Shown: positions 1 through 5,492 of the stretch, piece after piece | Position numbering within the stretch: position 1 is the stretch's first letter | Layout of the letters: each line of letters opens with the position of its first letter | Assembly: GCA_035606915.1 (NCBI GenBank) | Contig: DATNDU010000166.1 | Location: 1-5,895 of the forward strand | Length of the DNA stretch: 5,895 nt | Source of the DNA: Roseiarcus sp035606915 | GTDB lineage: Bacteria; Pseudomonadota; Alphaproteobacteria; Rhizobiales; Beijerinckiaceae | Direction of reading: 5' to 3' | Made by a program: the position numbers and the translations under genes | Notes under the pieces: generated by a model | Seen by the model: the letters and a program-made list of their open reading frames with translations, nothing else | Databases searched by the model: none | What the model was told of the DNA's origin: nothing

Positions 1-230
1 CCATCGTCTGCGCCGGCGCGGCGATCAACCCCGGCGACGCCATCGTCGCCGACGACGACGGCGTGGTGGTTGTTCCGGCGGCGTGGGCGGCCAAGACGGC
101 GGAAGCCGCCGCCGCGCGCGAGGCCAACGAGGGCGAGAAACGGGCGAAACTTGGCGCCGGCGTGCTCGGCCTCGACATGTATAAAATGCGCGAACCGCTC
201 GCCAAGGCGGGGCTCAAATATGTCGACTGA
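1..230 (+). CDS. ligK: 4-carboxy-4-hydroxy-2-oxoadipate aldolase, C-terminal part (5' end outside window)
   Basis: The reading frame enters at base 3 and gives 75 residues to a TGA at 228-230. It reads IVCAGAAINPGDAIVADDDG, then GVVVVP, a charged helix, and ends LGLDMYKMREPLAKAGLKYV. This is the C-terminal third of the RraA-like class II aldolase family, about 228 residues long, whose members LigK/ProA/GalC cleave 4-carboxy-4-hydroxy-2-oxoadipate to pyruvate and oxaloacetate with a divalent metal. The N-terminal active-site part lies outside the window, so it cannot be checked. The 'LGLDxYxMRxxLxxxGLxYV' tail is what I remember as typical of true LigK/ProA rather than of RraA. The following ligI, ligA, ligB and ligC strongly support the assignment. 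The stop codon lies inside the ligI start region, an 11-base overlap. An RraA-like paralogue is the alternative, but is unlikely here. Confidence 0.88.
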   Translation, partial: IVCAGAAINPGDAIVADDDGVVVVPAAWAAKTAEAAAAREANEGEKRAKLGAGVLGLDMYKMREPLAKAGLKYVD

Positions 231-1167
231 CGGCAGGCCCGTAACGGGCGCGTTCGAGAAGACGAGCGGCTGGCTTGATTGGTATGACGGCCCGTCGAAG
301 CCGCGCTTCGTGTTGCCGGCGGGCGCGGTGGACGCGCATTGCCATGTGTTCGGCCCCGGAGCCGAGTTTCCTTACGCCCCGGCGCGCAAATACACGCCCT
401 GTGACGCTAGCAAACAACAATTGTTCGCCTTGCGCGACCGTCTCGGCTTCACCCGCAACGTAATCGTGCAGGCGACCTGCCACGGCGCCGACAACAGCGC
501 CATGGTTGACGCCTGTCTGGCCAGCGGCGGGCGCGCGCGCGGGGTGGCGACAGTCAAACGTGGCGTGTCCGACGAGGAACTGTCGCGCCTTCATGAGGCG
601 GGCGTGCGCGGCGTGCGCTTCAATTTCGTCAAGCGGCTGGTCGATTTCACGCCGCGCGACGAACTCATGGAGATCGCCGGGCGCGTCGCCAAGCTTGGCT
701 GGCATGTGGTGATCTATTTCGAGGCGGTCGATCTATCGGAACTGTGGGAGTTTTTCACGGCGCTGCCGACTACTGTGGTTGTAGACCATATGGGGCGGCC
801 GGACGTGACGAAGCCGATCGACGGGCCAGAGTTCTCGCTGTTCCTCAAGTTCATGCGCGAGCATGAGAATGTCTGGAGCAAGGTGTCGTGCCCGGAGCGG
901 CTTTCCGCCTCAGGCCCGCCGGCGCTGAACGGCGAACAGGCCGCCTATCGCGATGTCGTTCCCTTCGCGCGCCGCATCGTCGAGACCTTCCCCGACCGCG
1001 TGCTGTGGGGGACGGACTGGCCGCATCCCAACCTCAAAGGCCACATGCCCGACGACGGGCTGCTGGTCGATTTCATTCCCGATATCGCGACGACGGCTGA
1101 GTCGCAGCGCAAGCTGCTGGTTGACAACCCGATGCGGCTCTGCTGGCCGGAACAAGGGAGGATCTGA
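220..1167 (+). CDS. ligI: 2-pyrone-4,6-dicarboxylate lactonase (PDC hydrolase)
   Basis: This 315-residue amidohydrolase-superfamily TIM barrel hydrolyses the lactone PDC to the open-chain 4-oxalomesaconate/4-carboxy-2-hydroxymuconate in the cytoplasm. Visible motifs are DAHCHVFGP (His40, His42) on strand 1, VVDHMGRP (His190) and LWGTDWPHPN (Asp266). They correspond to His31, His33, His180 and Asp248 of Sphingobium LigI, where Asp activates water and the histidines polarise the lactone carbonyl; LigI is unusual in its superfamily in needing no metal. Arg130 and Arg133 in GVRGVRFNF are candidate carboxylate binders (inference). I chose ATG 220 because the family starts shortly before the first barrel strand and a purine-rich AAGGCGGGG lies 7 bases upstream. 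The in-frame ATG at 70 would add 50 Arg/Pro-rich residues that only shadow ligK. The 11-base overlap with ligK and the TGATG junction with ligA imply coupled translation. Confidence 0.94.
   Translation: MSTDGRPVTGAFEKTSGWLDWYDGPSKPRFVLPAGAVDAHCHVFGPGAEFPYAPARKYTPCDASKQQLFALRDRLGFTRNVIVQATCHGADNSAMVDACLASGGRARGVATVKRGVSDEELSRLHEAGVRGVRFNFVKRLVDFTPRDELMEIAGRVAKLGWHVVIYFEAVDLSELWEFFTALPTTVVVDHMGRPDVTKPIDGPEFSLFLKFMREHENVWSKVSCPERLSASGPPALNGEQAAYRDVVPFARRIVETFPDRVLWGTDWPHPNLKGHMPDDGLLVDFIPDIATTAESQRKLLVDNPMRLCWPEQGRI
1154..1161 (+). promoter_or_regulatory. Ribosome-binding site of ligA inside the ligI 3' end
   Basis: AAGGGAGG is a near-perfect anti-16S match, placed 5 bases before ATG 1167. It lies within the last codons of ligI (Gln-Gly-Arg) and fixes the ligA start at the TGATG stop/start junction. 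Confidence 0.75.
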
Positions 1168-1580
1168 TGTCCCTCGACAAGGAATTCAAGCAAATCCCCG
1201 GCACCATCGTCTTCGATGCCGAACAGTCGCGCAAGGGCTACTGGCTCAACCAGTTCTGCATGTCGCTGATGAAGGCCGACAACCGCACCAGGTTCAAAGC
1301 CAACGAGCGCGCCTATCTCGACGAATGGAAGATGAGCGAGGAGCAGAAGCAGGCGGTGATTGATCGCGATCTCAACCGCATGATGGCGCTCGGCGGCAAC
1401 ATCTATTTCCTGGCCAAGATCGGCGCCACCGACGGCAAGAGCTTCCAGCAGATGGCGGGCTCGATGACCGGCATGAGCGAGCAGGATTATCGCGACATGA
1501 TGATCAAGGGCGGCCGCAGCGTCGAGGGCAACCGCCGCATCGGCGAGAGCGGCGACGCGCAGCGCCCGCGCAAAGACTGA
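1167..1580 (+). CDS. ligA: Protocatechuate 4,5-dioxygenase, alpha (small) subunit
   Basis: This 137-residue, mostly helical protein is the small subunit of the Fe(II) extradiol dioxygenase LigAB, which cleaves the 4,5 bond of protocatechuate to CHMS. Recognisable family segments are IPGTIVFDAEQSRKGYWLNQ near residues 10-29, FCMSLMKADNR (about 30-40), the helix FKANERAYLDEW, and GGNIYFLAKIGATDGKSFQQ (about 75-95), followed by MAGSMTGMSEQDYRDMMIKGG. The length fits the stand-alone LigA of Sphingobium (about 139 residues). The alpha subunit carries no iron ligands; it caps the LigB active site. The start overlaps the ligI stop by one base, and ligB begins 11 bases after its stop, so the two subunits should be made together. 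The C-terminal tail is short, polar and basic, as is usual. Confidence 0.95.
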   Translation: MSLDKEFKQIPGTIVFDAEQSRKGYWLNQFCMSLMKADNRTRFKANERAYLDEWKMSEEQKQAVIDRDLNRMMALGGNIYFLAKIGATDGKSFQQMAGSMTGMSEQDYRDMMIKGGRSVEGNRRIGESGDAQRPRKD

Positions 1581-1585
1581 GGAGG
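1581..1585 (+). promoter_or_regulatory. Ribosome-binding site fixing a GTG start for ligB
   Basis: GGAGG starts directly after the ligA stop (TGA 1578-1580) and lies 6 bases before GTG 1592. The spacing supports GTG as the true start. Initiation there places the first iron histidine at residue 12, as in characterised LigB. Confidence 0.75.
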
Positions 1586-1591
1586 CGCCCT

Positions 1592-2449
1592 GTGGCCCGC
1601 ATCACTTCATCGATCTACACCTCGCACATCCCCGCCGTCGGCGCCGCCTTCGATCTCGGCAAGACGCAGGAGGATTACTGGAGGCCGGTGTTCGCCGGCT
1701 ACGACTTCACCAAACAATGGGAGAAGGCGCATACGCCCGACGTGATCTTCCTCGTCTACAACGATCACGCCACCGCCTTCAGCCTGCAAATGGTGCCGAC
1801 CTTCGCCATCATGACCGGGCCGGAGTTCATGCCGGCCGACGAGGGTTACGGTCGCCGCCCGGTGCCGCCGGTGATCGGCGATCCCGAACTGGCCTCGCAT
1901 ATCGCCTCCGAAGTGATCCAGCAGGATTTCGATCTGACGATGGTCAACGAGATCGACGTCGACCACGGCCTCACGGTGCCGCTGACCTGCGTGTTCGGCG
2001 ACGTGAAAGAATGGCCGTGCAAGATCATTCCGTTCGCGGTCAATGTCGTGCAGCACCCGGTGCCCTCGGGGGCGCGCTGCTTCGCGCTGGGACAGGCTAT
2101 CGCCAAGGCGATCGAGAGCTATCCCGAGGATCTGAACGTGCAGATCTGGGGCACCGGCGGCATGAGCCATCAGTTGCAGGGGCCGCGCGCCGGCCTCATC
2201 AACCGCGAGTGGGACAACAAGTTTCTCGACGAACTCATCAGCGATCCCGTGCATCTGGCCAAGATGCCCAACATCGAATATGTGCGCGAGGCGGGCTCGG
2301 AGGGCGTCGAACTGGTGATGTGGTTGATTGCCCGCGGCGCGATGGCGGATGCGCGCGGCGGCGGCAAGCCGGAGGTCGTGCATCGCTTCTATCATGTGCC
2401 GGCGTCGAACACGGCGGTCGGGCATCTGGTGCTGGAGAACGCGGCTTAA
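1592..2449 (+). CDS. ligB: Protocatechuate 4,5-dioxygenase, beta (catalytic) subunit
   Basis: This 285-residue subunit is the type II extradiol dioxygenase that holds the non-haem Fe(II). The ligands expected from the Sphingobium structure (His12, His61, Glu242) appear here as His12 in IYTSHIP, His59 in LVYNDHATAF and Glu240 in SEGVELVMW. The catalytic base His195 corresponds to His193 in GTGGMSHQLQGPRAG. The constant offset of two residues shows a small deletion between His12 and His59. Other family signatures are DVDHGLTVPL (about 122-131) and the C-terminal YHVPASNTAVGHLVLE. No key residue is missing. It starts with GTG behind a strong GGAGG, 11 bases after ligA. After its TAA the + strand has no gene for about 200 bases, so the tightly coupled block ligK-ligI-ligA-ligB ends here. 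Confidence 0.97.
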   Translation: MARITSSIYTSHIPAVGAAFDLGKTQEDYWRPVFAGYDFTKQWEKAHTPDVIFLVYNDHATAFSLQMVPTFAIMTGPEFMPADEGYGRRPVPPVIGDPELASHIASEVIQQDFDLTMVNEIDVDHGLTVPLTCVFGDVKEWPCKIIPFAVNVVQHPVPSGARCFALGQAIAKAIESYPEDLNVQIWGTGGMSHQLQGPRAGLINREWDNKFLDELISDPVHLAKMPNIEYVREAGSEGVELVMWLIARGAMADARGGGKPEVVHRFYHVPASNTAVGHLVLENAA

Positions 2450-2463
2450 GCCGTCAGGCGCTT

Positions 2464-2623
2464 CGTCATGCCCGAGCTTGCCCTCATGGGGGCCGCCGCG
2501 GCCGTGTCGTGACCGGGCTTGTCCCAGTCATCCACGCCGTAGAGCGCAGCGAGGCTTAGAGTTTAGTTGGCGCCCATCGAGCGACGCCTCGACGTGGATG
2601 CCTGGGACAGTCCGGGCATGACG
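2464..2623. repeat. Imperfect intergenic palindrome between ligB and ligC
   Basis: The left arm (2508-2536) contains GGGCTTGTCCCAGTCATCCA and the right arm (2593-2623) contains GTGGATGCCTGGGACAGTCC. Opposed, the inner 26 positions match at about 20, giving a long stem around a loop of about 56 bases. A second left-arm-like fragment, CGTCATGCCCGAGCTTG, lies at 2464-2480 and is a close reverse complement of the right-arm end at 2608-2623. The element is therefore either partly duplicated or decayed. From memory, palindromes starting CGTCATGCCCGGGCTTGTCC are abundant between genes of Bradyrhizobiaceae. It contains no ORF. It might act as an attenuator or transcript-end stabiliser between ligB and ligC (inference). 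Confidence 0.62.
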
Positions 2624-2655
2624 CGGAGAGCCCACAATCATCTGGAGTTGATGTC

Positions 2656-3603
2656 ATGACCCTCAAAGTCGCGCTCGCCGGGGCCGGCGCCTTCGGCCTC
2701 AAGCATCTCGATGCAATCAAGCGCATCGACGGCGTCGAATGCGTGTCGCTGGTCGGGCGCGATCTCGACAAGACGCGGGAGGCGGCGAGGACATATGGCG
2801 TCGGCCACGCGGCCACCGATCTCGCCGAGACGCTGAAGCAGCCGGGCCTCGACGCCGTCATCCTGGCGACGCCGACGCAGATGCATGCGGCGCAGACGAT
2901 CCAATGTTTGCAAGCCGGCAAGCATGTGCAGGTCGAGATCCCGCTCGCCGACAGCCTCAAGGACGCCGAGGCGGCGGTGGCGATGCAGAAGCAAACCGGG
3001 CTGATCGCCATGTGCGGCCATACGCGGCGTTTCAACCCGAGCCATCAATTCGTGCGCCAGCGCATCCTGGCCGGCGCGTTCAACATCCTACAGATGGACG
3101 TGCAGACTTATTTCTTCCGCCGCACCAACATGAACGCGCTCGGCCAGCCGCGCTCGTGGACCGATCATCTGTTGTGGCACCACGCCGCGCACACCGTCGA
3201 TCTCTTCGCCTATCAGGCGCGCAGTCCGATCGTGCAGGCCAATGCGCTGCAAGGGCCGATCCACCCGACGCTTGGCATCGCGATGGATATGAGCATTCAG
3301 TTGAAGGCCGAAAACGGCGCGATCTGCACGCTGTCGCTGTCCTTCAACAACGACGGGCCGCTCGGCACCTTCTTCCGCTACATCGGCGACAGCGCCACCT
3401 ACATCGCGCGTTACGACGATCTCTATACCGGCAAGGACGAGAAGATCGACGTCTCCAAGGTCGACGTCAGCATGAACGGCATCGAATTGCAGGATCGCGA
3501 GTTCTTCGCCGCGATCAGGCAGGGCCGCGAGCCCAACGCCAGTCTGGCGCAGGTGCTGCCCTGCTACCGCACGCTCGACGCGCTGGCCAAACAGCTAGAC
3601 TGA
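2656..3603 (+). CDS. ligC: 4-carboxy-2-hydroxymuconate-6-semialdehyde dehydrogenase
   Basis: This 315-residue GFO/IDH/MocA-family oxidoreductase oxidises the cyclic hemiacetal of CHMS with NAD(P)+ to PDC, linking LigAB to LigI. The N-terminal Rossmann fold shows GAGAFG (residues 9-14) and an acidic/polar loop after strand 2 (VGRDLDK). The family's usual EKP is EIP at 94-96, which I remember as normal for LigC. The C-terminal domain carries GHTRRFNPSHQF (121-132), TYFFRRTNMNALGQPRSW, DHLLWHHAAHTVDLFAY (170-186, with His175, His179 and Asp182) and LSLSFNNDGPLGTFFRYIG. These are close to Sphingobium LigC as I recall it. ATG 2656 is 8 bases after GGAG (2644-2647). It stands apart from ligB behind a palindrome and may have its own promoter, though I see no clear one. 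Its last 9 bases overlap the end of the opposing minus-strand gene. Confidence 0.95.
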   Translation: MTLKVALAGAGAFGLKHLDAIKRIDGVECVSLVGRDLDKTREAARTYGVGHAATDLAETLKQPGLDAVILATPTQMHAAQTIQCLQAGKHVQVEIPLADSLKDAEAAVAMQKQTGLIAMCGHTRRFNPSHQFVRQRILAGAFNILQMDVQTYFFRRTNMNALGQPRSWTDHLLWHHAAHTVDLFAYQARSPIVQANALQGPIHPTLGIAMDMSIQLKAENGAICTLSLSFNNDGPLGTFFRYIGDSATYIARYDDLYTGKDEKIDVSKVDVSMNGIELQDREFFAAIRQGREPNASLAQVLPCYRTLDALAKQLD

Positions 3604-3936
3604 GGCGGCGCGCGCCGCCTTCCAGCGCTCGATCGCGCGCGCGAGCCGGGCCGCATCGAGCGCCTGACGCGGCGAGACCGTAACGACGCCCTCGGCGGCG
3701 GCCTCGCCGACCAGGAAGGTGCGAAAGCCCAGCGCCGCCGCGGCAGCAGCGGCCGAAGCGGCGTATTCGCCGCAGGCGACGACGGTCGCCGTCCCGATCG
3801 CCTCCAAAGTGGCCTCGATGCCGGAGAGGTCGCCGTCGAGCGCCAGCATCGGCAGCCGCTCCTCGCGCCAGGCCTGTTCGAGCGCCGGCTCGGCGCCGGG
3901 GCCGATCAGCAGGGTCGCGTCGGTCGGCAAGCGCAT
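3595..3936 (-). CDS. Small protein of unknown function, possibly a shrunken isochorismatase-like hydrolase
   Basis: The gene encodes 113 residues, alanine-rich, with no signal peptide or membrane helix. It looks real: its third codon positions are overwhelmingly G/C, ATG 3936 follows a GAGG (3944-3947, minus strand) by 7 bases, and it begins 4 bases after the mch stop, so it is likely co-transcribed and coupled. I do not recognise it with confidence. The order DATLLIG, ALEQAWREERLPMLAL, GIEATLEAIGTATVVACGEY and AAALGFRTFLVGEAAAEG resembles the alternating strands and helices of isochorismatase/cysteine-hydrolase proteins, where comparable stretches read LLIVVDxQ, then VxGxxTxxCVxxTA and LGYxVxVVxDA. 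The first catalytic Asp position is Gly here, the nucleophilic Cys position is Ala, and the middle of the domain is much shorter (the family is about 180-210 residues). If related, it should be catalytically inactive. The stop overlaps ligC by 9 bases. Confidence 0.68.
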   Translation of the reverse strand: MRLPTDATLLIGPGAEPALEQAWREERLPMLALDGDLSGIEATLEAIGTATVVACGEYAASAAAAAAALGFRTFLVGEAAAEGVVTVSPRQALDAARLARAIERWKAARAASV

Positions 3937-3940
3937 CGGG

Positions 3941-4984
3941 CTACCTCGGGATCAAGACCCAGATGTCGAAATCGAGAATGACGCTGGGGTCATAGCCCTC
4001 GCCGTCGCGCAAGGGAAAATCGGCGGCAGCGCGGTTCTTGGTCGCAACCATGCGGACGCGCAGCGCGCCGACATCGTCGCGGTCCGGCAGTTCCGCCGTT
4101 TCGAGGATTTCGCTCCAGGCGAACACGGTGTCGCCGGCAAACAGCGGCGCGACATGTCGGCCGCCGTTGATGGCGGCGATATGGAAGGCGTTGGCGAGGC
4201 CGTTGAAGCTGAGCGCGCGGGCGAGCGAGATGACATGGCCGCCGTAGATCAGCCGCCGGCCGAAGCGGCCCTGGCCTTCGCTGAGCTGATTGAAATGCAC
4301 CCTGGCGGTGTTCTGATACAGCCGCGTCGCTAGCATATGGTCGGATTCCTCGACCGTGACGCCGTCGACATGGTCGATCTTCTCGCCAGCCCGGTAGTCG
4401 CCGAAGCGGTGCGGCGAGCCGGCGAGGCCGAAGTCGTAGCCGCGGACCATCGGGCAGGCGCCGCCGAGCGTCTCCGGGCCGACGCGGGCCGCTGTCGACG
4501 GCGCCACGGCCGGTGGGGCGGGGGCGGCGGCGTCGCGCTTGCGCACCATCACCCAGCGCACATAGTCGACGACCGTCTCGCCGTCCTGGTTGGCGCCCTG
4601 GGTGCGCACATAGACGACGCCGCTCTGGCGGTTGGAGTTTTCTTTGAGGCCGATCACTTGGCTTTGCGCGCTCAGCGTATCGCCGGGATAAACGGGCTTG
4701 AGGAAGCGGCCCTCGGCGTAGCCGAGATTGGCGATGGCGTTGAGCGAAACGTCGGGCACGGTTTTGCCGAACACGACATGGAAGGCGAGCAGATCGTCGA
4801 GGGGCGCGCGCGGGTAGCCGAGATTTTGGGCGAAAGTGTCGGCGCTCTGCACGGCGAAGCGCGCGCCGTAGAGCGCGGAATAGAGCGACGCGTCGCCGGC
4901 GTTAAGCGTGCGCGGCGTCGCGTGCCGTAGCGTCTGGCCGACTTGGAAATCCTCGAAGAAGCGGCCCGTGGCGGTTTTCGACAT
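3941..4984 (-). CDS. mch: Mesaconyl-CoA (2-methylfumaryl-CoA) hydratase, MaoC family
   Basis: This 347-residue double-hotdog protein interconverts mesaconyl-C1-CoA and beta-methylmalyl-CoA, a late step of the ethylmalonyl-CoA pathway for C2 assimilation. The start MSKTATGRFFEDFQVGQT and the segments VFGKTVPDVSLNAIANLGYA (72-91), VYPGDTLS, YVRWVMVRKRD (141-151), EKIDHVDGVTVEE, RLYQNTARVHFN (221-232), YGGHVISLARALSFNGLANA and DPSVILDFD closely follow Rhodobacter Mch as I remember it. The first hotdog covers about 1-150, then a Pro/Ala-rich linker (152-168), and the second hotdog about 195-347. In the second domain Asn225 and His230 sit at the spacing of the Asp/His pair of R-specific hydratases. 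The start is set by this homology: no Shine-Dalgarno is visible and the yggT stop is only 3 bases upstream. A related MaoC-type hydratase with another acyl-CoA substrate is possible but less likely. Confidence 0.9.
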   Translation of the reverse strand: MSKTATGRFFEDFQVGQTLRHATPRTLNAGDASLYSALYGARFAVQSADTFAQNLGYPRAPLDDLLAFHVVFGKTVPDVSLNAIANLGYAEGRFLKPVYPGDTLSAQSQVIGLKENSNRQSGVVYVRTQGANQDGETVVDYVRWVMVRKRDAAAPAPPAVAPSTAARVGPETLGGACPMVRGYDFGLAGSPHRFGDYRAGEKIDHVDGVTVEESDHMLATRLYQNTARVHFNQLSEGQGRFGRRLIYGGHVISLARALSFNGLANAFHIAAINGGRHVAPLFAGDTVFAWSEILETAELPDRDDVGALRVRMVATKNRAAADFPLRDGEGYDPSVILDFDIWVLIPR

Positions 4985-4987
4985 GAA

Positions 4988-5278
4988 CTAAAAGACGTAA
5001 GGATAAATATATAGAATGATGATCTGCTGAATTAGAAGGATAATCAGGAACAATATGACCGGAGATATGTCGATGCCGCCGGTGTTTGGCAAGTAACGTC
5101 GGATGCGTTGCAGCAACGGCTCGGTGAGGGCGAGTAGCGTATTCCAGATCGAGCGCACGATGTCGTTGCGGACATTGACGATGTTGAAGGCGATTAGCCA
5201 CGACATGACGGCGGTGGCGATGATGACGTATTTGTAGATATCGAGCGCCAGAAGGACGATATTAAGGATCGCGCGCAT
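4988..5278 (-). CDS. yggT: YggT/YlmG-family inner-membrane protein
   Basis: This 96-residue protein has two hydrophobic helices, about residues 4-33 and 71-92, separated by a polar loop with the family signature LTEPLLQRIRRYLP (51-64), then GGIDISPVILFL (68-79). The family is widespread in the inner membrane of bacteria; homologues (YlmG, chloroplast CCB3) have been linked to division, nucleoid distribution and cytochrome b6 maturation, but the biochemical role is unsettled. I chose ATG 5278 because GGGAG (5284-5288, minus strand) lies 5 bases upstream and the family starts directly with the first helix. An upstream in-frame ATG at 5353 would add 25 non-hydrophobic residues and run into the tRNA promoter. 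The 3' end (about 4988-5060) is visibly AT-rich, with ATA, CTA and TTT codons unlike the neighbouring genes. It leads the yggT-mch transcript. Confidence 0.94.
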   Translation of the reverse strand: MRAILNIVLLALDIYKYVIIATAVMSWLIAFNIVNVRNDIVRSIWNTLLALTEPLLQRIRRYLPNTGGIDISPVILFLIILLIQQIIILYIYPYVF

Positions 5279-5331
5279 GCAGTCTCCCGTGAGAAGCCGG
5301 CGCATGGGGGCGGTTTTCGCCCATCCCCGCG

Positions 5332-5360
5332 TTGACATGCGCCACAAGCGCACGTTAAAG
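5332..5360 (+). promoter_or_regulatory. Probable sigma-70 promoter of the tRNA-Ala gene
   Basis: TTGACA (5332-5337) is a perfect -35 box. A 17-base spacer leads to TTAAAG (5355-5360), a poor but suitably placed -10. Transcription would start near 5367, about six bases before the mature tRNA. The bases between the -10 and the start (GCGCCCCG) are GC-rich, as in the discriminators of stable-RNA promoters under stringent control (established for such promoters in general, inferred here). The yggT start is about 55 bases away on the other strand, so the two transcripts diverge from one short region. No convincing yggT promoter was found there. Confidence 0.65.
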
Positions 5361-5372
5361 AGCGCCCCGACC

Positions 5373-5448
5373 GGGGCTGTAGCTCAGATGGGAGAGCGCT
5401 GCAATCGCACTGCAGAGGTCAGGGGTTCAAATCCCCTCAGCTCCACCA
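5373..5448 (+). tRNA. tRNA-Ala, anticodon CGC
   Basis: The 76 bases fold into a full cloverleaf. The acceptor arm pairs GGGGCTG (5373-5379) with CAGCTCC (5438-5444), with one G-U. The D arm is GCTC/GAGC. The anticodon stem CTGCA/TGCAG (5399-5403, 5411-5415) holds loop ATCGCAC, with anticodon CGC at 5406-5408. The variable loop is AGGTC, and the T arm AGGGG/CCCCT encloses loop TTCAAAT. The discriminator is A5445 and the CCA end (5446-5448) is genome-encoded. The G3-U70 wobble (G5375-T5442), the main identity element for alanyl-tRNA synthetase, is present. It reads GCG, a common alanine codon in these GC-rich genes. Confidence 0.98.
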
Positions 5449-5492
5449 GGGTTTCCCATATATTCCAGGCGCTTGCTCATCCTGGTGGTTTT
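5443..5492 (+). terminator. Possible terminator hairpin overlapping the tRNA 3' end
   Basis: CCACCAGG (5443-5450), which includes the tRNA CCA end, is a perfect reverse complement of CCTGGTGG (5481-5488), followed by TTTT (5489-5492). The loop is long (30 bases) and the T-run short, so this is a weak intrinsic terminator at best. An alternative pairing of TTTCCC (5452-5457) with GGGAAA (5494-5499) competes with it. Confidence 0.35.

Noticed and set aside
70..219. In-frame 50-residue N-terminal extension of LigI from ATG 70
   Set aside because: It is Arg/Pro-rich, overlaps ligK in another frame, lacks a ribosome-binding site and is absent from the family. ATG 220 fits the known length.
1607..2425. 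Long minus-strand open frame of 272 codons opposite ligB
   Set aside because: It is a shadow of a GC-rich gene: rich in Arg, His and Ala with no recognisable domain, and fully inside ligB with all its catalytic residues intact.
1717..2559. Plus-strand 280-codon open frame overlapping ligB
   Set aside because: Arg-rich out-of-frame translation of ligB that runs into the palindrome, with no domain.
2651..2659. Two-codon mini-frame ATG TCA TGA overlapping the ligC start
   Set aside because: Its ATG lies only 3 bases from GGAG, too close for efficient initiation, while the ligC ATG has normal 8-base spacing. Probably chance.
2739..3683. Plus-strand 314-codon open frame overlapping ligC
   Set aside because: Out-of-frame Arg-rich translation. 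LigC in the correct frame is complete and recognisable.
3719..4930. Plus-strand open frames opposite mch and the small gene
   Set aside because: They have shadow-type composition and cover a full-length, recognisable Mch on the other strand.
5279..5353. Longer YggT start at ATG 5353 (minus strand)
   Set aside because: It would add 25 polar residues before the first membrane helix and overlap the tRNA promoter. The good ribosome-binding site belongs to ATG 5278.
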